64,000 bases of DNA from Leifsonia sp. TF02-11. Lineage in GTDB: Bacteria; Actinomycetota; Actinomycetes; Actinomycetales; Microbacteriaceae. How positions within the stretch are numbered: position 1 is the first letter of the stretch; every line of letters begins with the position of its first letter. The stretch is from the NCBI RefSeq assembly GCF_017565305.1, contig NZ_JAGEKP010000003.1:1-64000 (forward strand), given 5' to 3'. Positions 41,950 to 50,294 of the stretch are shown in pieces. Made by a program: the position numbers and the translations under genes. The notes under the pieces were generated by a model. That model was not told the DNA's origin, did not search any database, and saw nothing but the letters and a program-made list of their open reading frames with translations.

Positions 41950-43458
41950 GTGACCGACAACCTCATCTCTCCTGGCTCCTCTGCGGCCTCCGGTGCCTCC
42001 TGGCCCGCCGGCTTCCTCTGGGGATCCGCCACCGCAGCGGCCCAGATCGAGGGCGCAGCGCACGAGGACGGCAAGGAGGACTCCATCTGGGATGCCTTCG
42101 CCCGCGTCCCCGGGGCGATCGCCGGCGGCGACACCCCAGAGCGCGCCGTCGACCACTATCACCGCGTTCCCCAGGACGTCGCGCTGATGGCCGAGCTCGG
42201 CCTCCAGTCGTACCGTTTCTCGACCTCCTGGGCGCGCGTCAAGCCGGGCGACCGCGAGGTGAACCGTGCCGGGCTCGACTTCTACAACAGGCTGGTCGAC
42301 GAGCTCCTCGGCGCAGGCATCCTGCCCTGGCTCACGCTGTACCACTGGGACCTGCCGCAGGCGCTGGAGGAGCGCGGCGGCTGGGCGAACCGCGAGACGG
42401 CCTACCGCTTCCGCGACTACGCCGTCGCGGTGTACGACGCGCTCGGCGACCGGGTCTCGCACTGGACGACCTTCAACGAGCCACTCTGCTCGTCGCTCAT
42501 CGCCTACGCCGCCGGCGAGCACGCGCCCGGCCGCAGGGAGCCGCGCGCCGCGCTGGCCGCGCTGCACCACCAGCACCTCGCGCACGGGCTCGCCGCCGCC
42601 GCGATCCGCGACCTCGCCGCGGAGCACGACGGCCGTGCGGAGGAACTGCGACTCGGCATCACACTCAACCTGACGAACGCGGTGCCGAACGACCCGGCCG
42701 ACGCCGCGGACCTCGACGCCGCCCGCCGTATCGACGGCCTCTGGAACCGCATGTACCTCGACCCGATCCTGGAGGGCACCTACCCGGCCGACGTGCTGGA
42801 GGACCTCCGCGAATACCGGTTCGAGGAGCTCGTTCACGACGGCGACCTCGCCGCGATCCGGCAGCCGATCGACTTCGTCGGCGTCAACCACTACCACGAC
42901 GACAACGTCAGCGGACATCCCCTTACCGCCGACACCGCTGCTGCGCCGGTGCCGACCGACCGGCCGAAGTCGTCGCCGTTCGTCGGCAGCGAGTTCGTCA
43001 CGTTCCCGTCCAGGAACCTGCCGACCACCGCCATGGGCTGGGAGGTCAACCCGAACGGCCTCCGGGACCTGCTGGTGCGGCTCACGGCGGAGTACCCGGC
43101 GCTCCCGCCGCTGTACATCACCGAGAACGGGGCGGCCTACGACGACGTCGTGGACGACGACGGCCGCATCCGCGACCTCGAACGGGAGGCGTACATCGTG
43201 GCGCATCTCGAAGCGGTGCGCGCGGCGATCGCCGAGGGCGCCGACGTGCGCGGCTACTTCGTCTGGTCGCTGCTCGACAACTTCGAGTGGGCGTGGGGGT
43301 ACGCCAAGCGGTTCGGGATCGTCCACGTCGACTACGACACCCTGCAGCGCACGCTTAAGGACTCGGGCCGCGCCTACGCCCGGATCATCGCTGCGGCGGC
43401 CGTCGACGCGGTCGACGCGGTGGGCGTGCCCACCGGATCTGCAGCAGCTCGCGCCTAA
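41950..43458 (+). CDS. GH1 beta-glucosidase
   Basis: The protein has 502 residues from GTG 41950. Family GH1 is clear: FLWGSATAAAQIEGA at the N-terminus, the acid/base Glu177 in TTFNEP, the nucleophile Glu392 in YITENG, and WSLLDNFEWAWGYAKRFGIVHVD near the end. No signal peptide is seen, so it acts in the cytoplasm on imported beta-glucosides, releasing glucose. The coupling to the two permeases supports cellobiose as substrate. Relative to others of the family a variable loop of about 25 residues (about 320-345) is Pro/Ala/Thr-rich. Confidence 0.94.
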   Translation: MTDNLISPGSSAASGASWPAGFLWGSATAAAQIEGAAHEDGKEDSIWDAFARVPGAIAGGDTPERAVDHYHRVPQDVALMAELGLQSYRFSTSWARVKPGDREVNRAGLDFYNRLVDELLGAGILPWLTLYHWDLPQALEERGGWANRETAYRFRDYAVAVYDALGDRVSHWTTFNEPLCSSLIAYAAGEHAPGRREPRAALAALHHQHLAHGLAAAAIRDLAAEHDGRAEELRLGITLNLTNAVPNDPADAADLDAARRIDGLWNRMYLDPILEGTYPADVLEDLREYRFEELVHDGDLAAIRQPIDFVGVNHYHDDNVSGHPLTADTAAAPVPTDRPKSSPFVGSEFVTFPSRNLPTTAMGWEVNPNGLRDLLVRLTAEYPALPPLYITENGAAYDDVVDDDGRIRDLEREAYIVAHLEAVRAAIAEGADVRGYFVWSLLDNFEWAWGYAKRFGIVHVDYDTLQRTLKDSGRAYARIIAAAAVDAVDAVGVPTGSAAARA

Positions 43459-43518
43459 CATGGGTCGGGCGTCGTCAACGGCGCCCGACCGCACTCGACG
43501 CACCGAGAAGAGGAACCG

Positions 43519-44541
43519 ATGTCGACGGAGCAGGTGGACGGCCGTTCCGTGCCGACCCTGGAGGCCGTGGCCGCGCGCGCAGGCGTGTCGCGGGCGACCG
43601 TCTCCCGCGTCGTCAACGGCTCCCCCAAGGTGAAGCCGGAGGTGGCGGAGGCGGTGACCCGCGCCATCGCCGACCTCAACTACGTGCCGAACCGCGCCGC
43701 CCGCTCGCTCGCCTCCCGACGCACCCAGGTGATCGCGCTGGTGGTTCCCGAGTCGACGGCGAAGGTGTTCGCGGACCCGTTCTTCGCCTCCATCGTCCAG
43801 GGCGTCGCCCTGAGCCTCGCCGACACCGAGTACACGCTCAACATGGTGATCTCGTCGGAGACCAACCCCGACAAGACCCGCCGGTACCTCATGGGCGGCA
43901 ACGTCGACGGCGCCCTGGTGGTCTCCCACCACTCGGGCGACCACTCGTACGCGCAGCTGGGCTCGACCCTCCCGATCGTGTTCGGTGGGCGGCCGGTGAG
44001 CGAGTCGCAGCACGAGTCGTACTTCGTGGACGTGGACAACGTGGCGGGCTCGGCCGGTGCCGCGGAGCACCTGATCGCGCGCGGCCGCCGCAACATCGCC
44101 CTGATCACCGGCCCGCAGGACATGCCGGCGGGGCTCGACCGCTTCACCGGCTGGCGCGACGCCTTGCAAGCGCACGGCCTCGACACCTCCCTGGTCGAGT
44201 ACGGCGACTTCTCGCCGTACTCCGGCATGGAGGCCATGCGGAGGCTGCTCGCGACCGGCCGGCCGATCGACGGCCTGTTCGCGGCGAACGACCAGATGGC
44301 CGCGGGAGCCTACTCGGCGATCCACGAGGCGGGGCTCGACATCCCCCGCGACATCGCGGTGGTCGGCTTCGACGACGACAACTTCGGGCTCACCGCGACC
44401 CCGCCGCTGACGACCGTGCACCAGCCGTCCATCGGCCTCGGCGAAACGATGGCCCGCGTGCTCGTCCGCCGCCTCGCCGGCGAGCCCGTCGACCGCGTGA
44501 CCCTGCTGCCCACCGAGCTCGTCGTCCGCCAGAGTTCTTGA
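43519..44541 (+). CDS. LacI-family repressor of the beta-glucoside operon
   Basis: The protein has 340 residues. An N-terminal LacI HTH and hinge (PTLEAVAARAGVSRATVSRVVNGSPKVKPEVAEAV ... RAARSLASRRTQ) is followed by a periplasmic-binding-protein-like sensor domain (ALVVPESTAKVFADPFFASIVQG, GFDDDNFGLTATPPLTTV). It is last in the operon and very probably binds the GAGAGCGCTCTC palindromes at 38404-38442, released by cellobiose or a related sugar, like CebR or CelR. Self-regulation through read-through is likely. Confidence 0.9.
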   Translation: MSTEQVDGRSVPTLEAVAARAGVSRATVSRVVNGSPKVKPEVAEAVTRAIADLNYVPNRAARSLASRRTQVIALVVPESTAKVFADPFFASIVQGVALSLADTEYTLNMVISSETNPDKTRRYLMGGNVDGALVVSHHSGDHSYAQLGSTLPIVFGGRPVSESQHESYFVDVDNVAGSAGAAEHLIARGRRNIALITGPQDMPAGLDRFTGWRDALQAHGLDTSLVEYGDFSPYSGMEAMRRLLATGRPIDGLFAANDQMAAGAYSAIHEAGLDIPRDIAVVGFDDDNFGLTATPPLTTVHQPSIGLGETMARVLVRRLAGEPVDRVTLLPTELVVRQSS

Positions 44542-44583
44542 GGCGGCTGCGGGCCGGGGTCGTCGGGCTCGTCTGCCGCGACC

Positions 44584-45417
44584 TCAGGCCAGGCGGCGGT
44601 AGAGACGGTTGCCGACCACGGCGAGCGCGAAACCGGTGGTCGCGATCGCGGAGACGCCTCCTGCGTAGGCGATGAAGAGGTGCTCGGTTCCGTTCTGGGT
44701 CGAGTTGTAGGTGACCACGAGCGCCACGGTGGCCACGATCCCGCACGCGGCGGCGATCCAGACCAGGGCCCAGAGCTTCGATCGCACCGGCGGGTCGGCC
44801 GGGCGAAGCCGCAGGGCGGCCAGCACGATGCCGGCGATGCATCCCCAGAACCCGACGACGAGCATCCCGGCGATGACGTCGCTCGGCCGGTGCCACTGCT
44901 CCACCAGCGTGGAGGCCCCCGCCGCGACCGTGAACAGCGAGCCGAGCACGGCCGCGAGCGGGCGGTAACGCGGCGTCGTCACCAGGAACACGACCAGCGC
45001 CGCGGAGGCCGCCACAGCCGTGTGGCCGGACGGCAACGAGTTCGCGAGCCCGGTGTCGACGCCCTTCGCCGGTCGTGAGAGCACCGAATACTTGAGCACC
45101 TGCGTGCTCACGTTCGCCGCCACAGCCGCCCCTGCGGCGATGGCCAGCACGAGCCAGTTGCGCCGCACGAGCACGATGATCAGCGCCACGACCGCGCCGA
45201 TGACGACGGCCGCGACGGGCAGGGCGTTCAGGAACGACTGCGCGAACGCGATGAGGTCGCCCTTCCAGACATTCGCCCCGGCGAACGACCGCTCGTCGAT
45301 GACTTGACCGATGTAGCTGCGCACGAAGAAGAGATACACACCGACGAAGAGGGCGGCCGTGCCGAGCGCACCCCAGACGAAGGGGAGGGCACGGAGAGCG
45401 GCGGGTCGCATAGTCAT
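44584..45417 (-). CDS. PAP2-family membrane phosphatase
   Basis: The protein has 277 residues from ATG 45417 (MTMRPAALRAL), with GGAAGG upstream. Six membrane helices carry the three phosphatase motifs: KYSVLSRPAKG, PSGHTAVAAS and the EQWHRPSDVIAG block with catalytic His and Asp. It dephosphorylates lipid phosphates such as phosphatidate or undecaprenyl diphosphate outside the membrane. It converges with the LacI gene and has no operon partner. Confidence 0.9.
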   Translation of the reverse strand: MTMRPAALRALPFVWGALGTAALFVGVYLFFVRSYIGQVIDERSFAGANVWKGDLIAFAQSFLNALPVAAVVIGAVVALIIVLVRRNWLVLAIAAGAAVAANVSTQVLKYSVLSRPAKGVDTGLANSLPSGHTAVAASAALVVFLVTTPRYRPLAAVLGSLFTVAAGASTLVEQWHRPSDVIAGMLVVGFWGCIAGIVLAALRLRPADPPVRSKLWALVWIAAACGIVATVALVVTYNSTQNGTEHLFIAYAGGVSAIATTGFALAVVGNRLYRRLA

Positions 45418-45567
45418 CAACCCTTCCACACCGTTCCCGGGAAGTCCCGGAAAGTCCCGGGGATGGGAGCATGAGAGCTCGAGCACGATCGGCTGGTGCA
45501 GCGTTCGAACCATGAAGGCATGAAAGCGCACGTCGAGCGCACGGCCTGAGTGTCCGCACGGAGGCCG

Positions 45568-46461
45568 TCAGCCGACGAAGCGCACGCCCTCGACGGCCTC
45601 TCCCAGCCGGGCGCGCATCACCGCGACCGCGTCGGCGCTGCTGTCGACCAGGAGGAACCTGCGGCCCAGCGCCGCGGCGACGGCGCCGGTCGTGCCGCTT
45701 CCCGCGAAGAAGTCGAGCACCCAGTCGCCTTCGCGGCTCGAGGCCTGCACGATCCGGCGGAGGACGCCCTCCGGCTTCTGGGTCGGATAGCCGGTCTTCT
45801 CGCGGCCGGTCGGCGACACGATGGTGTGCCACCAGACGTCGGTGGGCAGTTTGCCGAGTTCGGCCTTCTCCGGCGTGACGAGTCCCGGAGCCATGTAGGG
45901 CTCCCTGTCGACGGCTGCGGAGTCGAAGTAGTACTCTTTCGGGTTCTTGACGTACACGAGGATCGTGTCGTGCTTCGCCGGCCAGCGGTTCTTGGCCTTC
46001 GCGCCGTAGTCGTAGGCCCAGACGATCTCGTTGAGGAACGACTCGCGCCCGAAGAGCGCGTCGAGCAGCACCTTCGCGTAGTGCGATTCCCGGTAGTCGA
46101 GGTGCAGGTACAGCGTCCCGCTGTCGGCGAGCAGCCTCCACGCCTCGATCAGCCGCGGCTCGAGGAAGCCCCAGTAGTCCTCGAACCGGTCGTCGTAGCG
46201 GAGGAGGTCGCCCTTGATGCGCTCGTAGCTGCGGCCCTGGAAACCGATCACGCTGCCCGCGCCGGCCTCCGCTCGGACCGCCTTCGTGCGCTGCCGCGCC
46301 TGCGGGCGCCCGGTGTTGAAAGGCGGGTCGAGGTAGATGAGCTGGAAGCCTCCCGACGGGAGCCCGCTGACCACCTCGAGGTTGTCGGCGTGGACGACGG
46401 TGCTCGGCCCGTCCGGCTGCCACAGCACCGCGGAGGAGGCGTCGGCAGCGGGCTCGGGCAT
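45568..46461 (-). CDS. Orphan DNA methyltransferase (beta-class, DPPF)
   Basis: The protein has 297 residues from ATG 46461. The catalytic motif IV LIYLDPPFNTG comes early and the SAM-binding motif LDFFAGSGTTGAVAAALGRRF late, the order of beta-class N6-adenine or N4-cytosine methylases. A target-recognition segment lies between (EIVWAYDYGAKAKNRWPAKHDTILVYVKNPKEYYFD), and YPTQKPEGVLRRIV matches motif X. No restriction gene is adjacent, so it looks like an orphan epigenetic or regulatory methylase. The modified base and site cannot be read from the sequence. Confidence 0.9.
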   Translation of the reverse strand: MPEPAADASSAVLWQPDGPSTVVHADNLEVVSGLPSGGFQLIYLDPPFNTGRPQARQRTKAVRAEAGAGSVIGFQGRSYERIKGDLLRYDDRFEDYWGFLEPRLIEAWRLLADSGTLYLHLDYRESHYAKVLLDALFGRESFLNEIVWAYDYGAKAKNRWPAKHDTILVYVKNPKEYYFDSAAVDREPYMAPGLVTPEKAELGKLPTDVWWHTIVSPTGREKTGYPTQKPEGVLRRIVQASSREGDWVLDFFAGSGTTGAVAAALGRRFLLVDSSADAVAVMRARLGEAVEGVRFVG

Positions 46462-46516
46462 GCGTCCATTCTCGCGCATGGGCCGTCGCGGCGCGGGCAC
46501 CGGGTAGCCTGTCGGC

Positions 46517-46801
46517 ATGACGCTGACCGTCGAGAACCAGCCCGACCACTCCCGCTACGCCCTTCTGAAGGACGGCGAGGTGATCGGCGTGGCCGAGTAT
46601 GAGCTCCGGGACGACGCGATCGTCTTCACCCACACCGAGGTCGACCCCGAGAAGCGGGAGCGCGGGATGGCCTCCGACCTGGTGCAGACGGCGCTCGACG
46701 ACGTGCGCGACAACACCTCCCTGCGGGTCGTCGCGACCTGCCCCTACGTGCGCCGCTGGCTGCAGGACCACCCCGAGTACCAGGCGCTGCAGCGCCGCTG
46801 A
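46517..46801 (+). CDS. Small GNAT-like acetyltransferase (NATD1/COG2388 type)
   Basis: This is a 94-residue protein. After a short beta meander (YALLKDGEVIGVAEYELRDDAIVFTHTEVDP) comes a reduced acetyl-CoA loop (EKRERGMASDLVQTALDDVR) and the family-typical CPYVRRWLQDHPEYQAL end. This is the minimal GNAT fold of the COG2388 group, whose substrate is unknown. It is divergent from the methyltransferase by 55 bases. Confidence 0.88.
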   Translation: MTLTVENQPDHSRYALLKDGEVIGVAEYELRDDAIVFTHTEVDPEKRERGMASDLVQTALDDVRDNTSLRVVATCPYVRRWLQDHPEYQALQRR

Positions 46802-46869
46802 GATCGCCGACCGACCCGCGCCGATCCGCGCCGCCCGCGTCGGCCCAACGCCGCCCCCGGTGAAGCGCG

Positions 46870-47235
46870 TCAGGCGCGGTGCGAAGCGGAGGTGCGGGCG
46901 GTGGCGCGGCCCTCCTCCGAGGGCGCACGGCCTTCGGCGCGCTGCCCGCGACCGGCGTCACCGACGTCGATCGTGATCTTGCCCGCCTCCCACACGCCCT
47001 TGTCGCCGTCGCCGGGAAGCGGGGCGGGGGCCGGGAGGAACGACTGACGGTCCAGCTCCTGCTGGGCTTCGTGGCGGGTCGGCGCGAAGATCTCGTCGAA
47101 CGAGCCGCCGATCGCTCCGCTCATGGTGCCCGAGCCGCGGTTGGACTTGTTGGAGAGGTCGATCCAGCCGAGCTTGACGCCGGTGATGATGGCCGCGACG
47201 AGAATGCACACGACGCCCACGACCCACCAGTTCAC
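46870..47235 (-). CDS. Single-helix membrane protein at the end of the haem operon
   Basis: The protein has 121 residues with a GTG start overlapping the hmuV stop (GTGA). One N-terminal helix (WWVVGVVCILVAAIITGVKLGWI) is followed by a polar cytoplasmic or external region with SFDEIFAPTRHEAQQELDRQ and a disordered Arg/Ser/Ala-rich tail. No family with known function is recognised. Coupling to the haem transporter genes suggests an accessory role, but this could be only chance linkage. Confidence 0.6.
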   Translation of the reverse strand: MNWWVVGVVCILVAAIITGVKLGWIDLSNKSNRGSGTMSGAIGGSFDEIFAPTRHEAQQELDRQSFLPAPAPLPGDGDKGVWEAGKITIDVGDAGRGQRAEGRAPSEEGRATARTSASHRA

Positions 47236-48059
47236 GCGTCAAGGGTACCGGAGACCCGCTGGCCCCTCGGCGGACGCACAGGAAGAACCAAGGGTACGCC
47301 GCTGATCGGGTGCGGCACGACCTCCACCGGATGGTCGTAGACGTCGCCGACCCGGGAGGCCGTGAGCACCTCTTCCGGTCGCCCCTCCGCGACGAGCCGC
47401 CCGCCGTGCAGCAGCACCACCCGGTCGGCGTACGCCGCGGCCAGATCGAGATCGTGCAGCACCGCGAGCACTGCTCGACCATCGCGCGCGAGCCCCGCGG
47501 CGAGGCTCAGCACCTGTTCGCGGTGACCGAGGTCGAGGGCGTCGGTGGGCTCGTCGAGCAGGACGATCGGGCAGTCCTGGGCGAGCACCCGCGCGAGCGA
47601 GACGCGCGCGAGCTCGCCGCCGGACAGCGTCGTGACATCGCGGTCGACGAGGTGCGCGACGCCGGTGCGGGCGAGCGCGTCCGCGATGCGCTCGTCGTCG
47701 CGGGACACGTCGCGCGTGCGTGCCCACGGGGTGCGTCCCATCGCCACGACCTCCCGCACCGGGTACGAGAACGAGACGCCCTTCTGCTGGAGCAGCACCG
47801 CGCGGCGGCGGCCGAGGTCGAGCGGGCGGAGGCGGTGAGCCTCCATGCCGTCGATGAGTGCCGTGCCCGCAGTGGGAGGGAGGTCGCCGGCGAGGACGCT
47901 CAGGGCGGTGGACTTTCCGGCGCCGTTGGGCCCGATCAGCGCGACCAACTCGCCGGGCCCGACCTGCAGGTCGACGCGATCGAGGATGCGGCGCCCGGCG
48001 ACCTCCACGCTCACGGCACGGAGCTCGGCGCCTCGCCCGACCGCCGGTGTCGCGGTCAT
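47232..48059 (-). CDS. hmuV: Haem ABC transporter ATP-binding protein
   Basis: The protein has 275 residues from ATG 48059. ABC motifs are intact: Walker A GPNGAGKST (43-51), Q-loop in LLQQKGVSFSYPV, signature LSGGELARVSLARVLAQ, Walker B IVLLDEPTDALD, and the H-loop in AVLHDLDLA. The MGRTPW segment after the Q-loop is typical of FecE/HmuV importers. It powers haem entry through HmuU. The start overlaps hmuU by four bases. Confidence 0.93.
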   Translation of the reverse strand: MTATPAVGRGAELRAVSVEVAGRRILDRVDLQVGPGELVALIGPNGAGKSTALSVLAGDLPPTAGTALIDGMEAHRLRPLDLGRRRAVLLQQKGVSFSYPVREVVAMGRTPWARTRDVSRDDERIADALARTGVAHLVDRDVTTLSGGELARVSLARVLAQDCPIVLLDEPTDALDLGHREQVLSLAAGLARDGRAVLAVLHDLDLAAAYADRVVLLHGGRLVAEGRPEEVLTASRVGDVYDHPVEVVPHPISGVPLVLPVRPPRGQRVSGTLDA

Positions 48060-49168
48060 GCCCGCTCCCCCGTCGCGACCGTGCGACGCAGCAGCACGAA
48101 GAACACGGGCCCGCCGACCAGCGCCGTGAACATCCCGATCGGGAGGTCGGCGAACGGGACCACGGTGCGCGCGGCGACGTCGGCCGCCGCGATCAGCAGC
48201 GCGCCCCCCAGCGCGCTGGCCGGAAGCAGCGCTGCGTGGGCCGGGCCGATGAGCAGACGGAGGACGTGCGGCACGATCAGCCCGACGAAGGCGATGATCC
48301 CCGCGAACGAGACCGCGACCGCGGTCAGCAGGGCGACCAGCAACACAGCCGCCAGCCGCACACGCTCGACGGGAACGCCGAGGTGGCGGGCACTCCGGTC
48401 GCCGAGGGCGAGCACGTCGAGCCGTCGGGCCAGCGCGCACGCCCCGGCCACACCGACCGCGAGCAGGGGCAGGGTGACGCCGACGGCCGACCAGGTCGCT
48501 CCGTTCAGCGAGCCGAGCTGCCAGAACATGATCTGCTCCCGGCTGGTCGTGTCGGCGACGAAGACGAGGAGCGCGATGATCGCGTTGGCGATCGCGTTGA
48601 CGGCGATCCCGGTCAGCACGAGCATCAGGACCCTGGTGCGTCCCTGCGCCCGCGAGAGCACATACACGAGGAGGGTCGTGACGACACCGCAGACGAAGGC
48701 GGCGGCCGGCACGGTCGCGGCGCCGAGAGCGCTCACGCCGAAGACGATCGCGGCGCACGCTCCGACGGCCGCGCCTGCCGAGACGCCGACGACGGCGGGC
48801 TCCGCCAACGGGTTGGCGAACACGCCCTGCATGAGCGCGCCCGCGACCCCGAGCGCCGCACCGACGACCAGGCCGAGCACGATGCGCGGGAAGCGGACGT
48901 TCCAGAGCGCGCCGTCGGCATAGGCGTCGGTGGGCGCCGTGGGGGCGAGACCGAGGCGGCGGGCGAACGACGCCGCGATCTCGGCGGGAGACAGCGAGAA
49001 CTGGCCGATGCCGGCCGACAGCAGCGCGACGGCGACCAGCAGCACGACGAGCGTCGCGATCACCGCCACGCGGCGTGCCCTGGCCCGCGCGACCGCCGAC
49101 AGCTGCGGGACGCGGGCGGAGGTCGCCTTCGCCCGAGGAACGCGTACCTCCGTGTCCCGCGCGGTCAT
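48056..49168 (-). CDS. hmuU: Haem ABC transporter permease (FecCD family)
   Basis: The protein has 370 residues from MTARDTEV. A polar N-terminus is followed by about ten membrane helices with FecCD landmarks: RFPRIVLGLVVGAALGVAGALMQGVFANPLAEPAVVGVSAGA, and GLIVPHVLRLLIGPAHAALLPASALGGALLIAAADVAAR, the loop that contacts the ATPase. It forms the haem channel with HmuV. It lies 25 bases after hmuT. Confidence 0.93.
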   Translation of the reverse strand: MTARDTEVRVPRAKATSARVPQLSAVARARARRVAVIATLVVLLVAVALLSAGIGQFSLSPAEIAASFARRLGLAPTAPTDAYADGALWNVRFPRIVLGLVVGAALGVAGALMQGVFANPLAEPAVVGVSAGAAVGACAAIVFGVSALGAATVPAAAFVCGVVTTLLVYVLSRAQGRTRVLMLVLTGIAVNAIANAIIALLVFVADTTSREQIMFWQLGSLNGATWSAVGVTLPLLAVGVAGACALARRLDVLALGDRSARHLGVPVERVRLAAVLLVALLTAVAVSFAGIIAFVGLIVPHVLRLLIGPAHAALLPASALGGALLIAAADVAARTVVPFADLPIGMFTALVGGPVFFVLLRRTVATGERA

Positions 49169-49193
49169 GGGCGCGCCCCCGACTCCCGCCCCG

Positions 49194-50294
49194 TCATCCC
49201 CGAGCCCCCGGCCGGTACAGCGCATCGGCCAGCGACCGCAGCACGGCCGGCGTCGACGGACCGAACGACAGGATCTGCCCATCGTTCATGTCGACGACAC
49301 GGCGGTGTTGCCCGGCGAGCGTGTCGGCGACTCCCGGCCGCTTCAGGAGGCCGTCGACGCCTCCGGTGGAGGCCAGGCCGTCGCTCATCATCAGGAAGGC
49401 GTCCGGGTTGGTGGCGAGCAGCGCTTCACTGCCGGCCGGCTTCGCGCCGGTGATGCCGGCCGTGCTGGCGACGTCGACCGCGCCGAGGGCGGGGATGAGG
49501 GCGTCGGCGCCCATCCCCTTGCCGAAGAGGAAGAACACCCCGGCCGTGCCGCGCGCGTAGAGGAACGCCACCCGCAGGCGCTTCGACTCGTCGGCGGGTG
49601 CGAGGCGGGCGATGTCGGCCTTCGCCGACGCGAGTTCATCCGCCGTGCGCTTCGCGAGCTTCTCACCCAGGGCGTCCAGCCCGAGCGCGTGTGCGACCGC
49701 GCCGATCTGCGGGTCGATCGTGTCGATGCTGCGCTTCGGGTCGAAGAACACGACGGGTACCCCGGAGGCGCGGAGCTGGTCCTGCACCTCGCGCGGCCCG
49801 ATCGTGGTGTCGGTCAGCACGAGGGTCGGGCGCAGCGCGAGCACGGCCTCCCCGTTCAGCTCGTGGCCGTTCTGGGTCACGACCGGGAGGTCCTTCATGA
49901 TCTGGAGCGTGTTGGACGAACCACGACCGACCAGTCGGTCGCCCAGCCCCAGACCGACGACGGTCTCGGCGAGGGTGCCGTAGATGTCGAGCGCCAGGAC
50001 GCGACTCGCGTCGCGGACGGTCACGGAGGCGCCGGTCGCGTCGGTGAGGGTGACGGGCAGGGCCGGTTTCGCCGTGCCGGCGATGGGCGCGATGTCGGTC
50101 ACGGGCGCGGCCGTCGACGGCCCGGTGATCGTGCGCGGATCGACCAACGCAGCGCCGGTGGCGCCCGGCGTCGCGGAAGCCTCGGGCGTCGCGGCCGTCG
50201 ACCGGGCCTCCCCGCCGGTCGCAGCAGCGCTGCACCCGGCGAGGAGGGCGAGGGTCGTGACCGCGACGACGAGGCGGGCGATCACCCGGGTCAC
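49194..50294 (-). CDS. hmuT: Haem-binding lipoprotein of the HmuTUV importer
   Basis: The protein has 366 residues. Lipobox LALLAGC (Cys21) is followed by a Thr/Ala/Pro-rich linker (to about residue 80) and a cluster A periplasmic-binding fold: ASRVLALDIYGTLAETVVGLGLGDRLVGRG, LRPTLVLTDTTIG and LATNPDAFLMMSDGL. It captures haem at the membrane surface and passes it to HmuU. Its ATG overlaps the htaA stop by four bases, so the receptor and importer are made together. Confidence 0.92.
   Translation of the reverse strand: MTRVIARLVVAVTTLALLAGCSAAATGGEARSTAATPEASATPGATGAALVDPRTITGPSTAAPVTDIAPIAGTAKPALPVTLTDATGASVTVRDASRVLALDIYGTLAETVVGLGLGDRLVGRGSSNTLQIMKDLPVVTQNGHELNGEAVLALRPTLVLTDTTIGPREVQDQLRASGVPVVFFDPKRSIDTIDPQIGAVAHALGLDALGEKLAKRTADELASAKADIARLAPADESKRLRVAFLYARGTAGVFFLFGKGMGADALIPALGAVDVASTAGITGAKPAGSEALLATNPDAFLMMSDGLASTGGVDGLLKRPGVADTLAGQHRRVVDMNDGQILSFGPSTPAVLRSLADALYRPGARG

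Noticed and set aside
41833-44421. Very long open frame on the minus strand opposite the beta-glucosidase and LacI genes
   Set aside because: It is an antisense shadow produced by high GC at third positions; the composition is repetitive Arg/Val/Gly and the plus-strand genes have all family motifs.
45425-45480. Repeated GTCCCGG units before the PAP2 gene
   Set aside because: Short imperfect repeats without clear symmetry; probably chance in GC-rich DNA.
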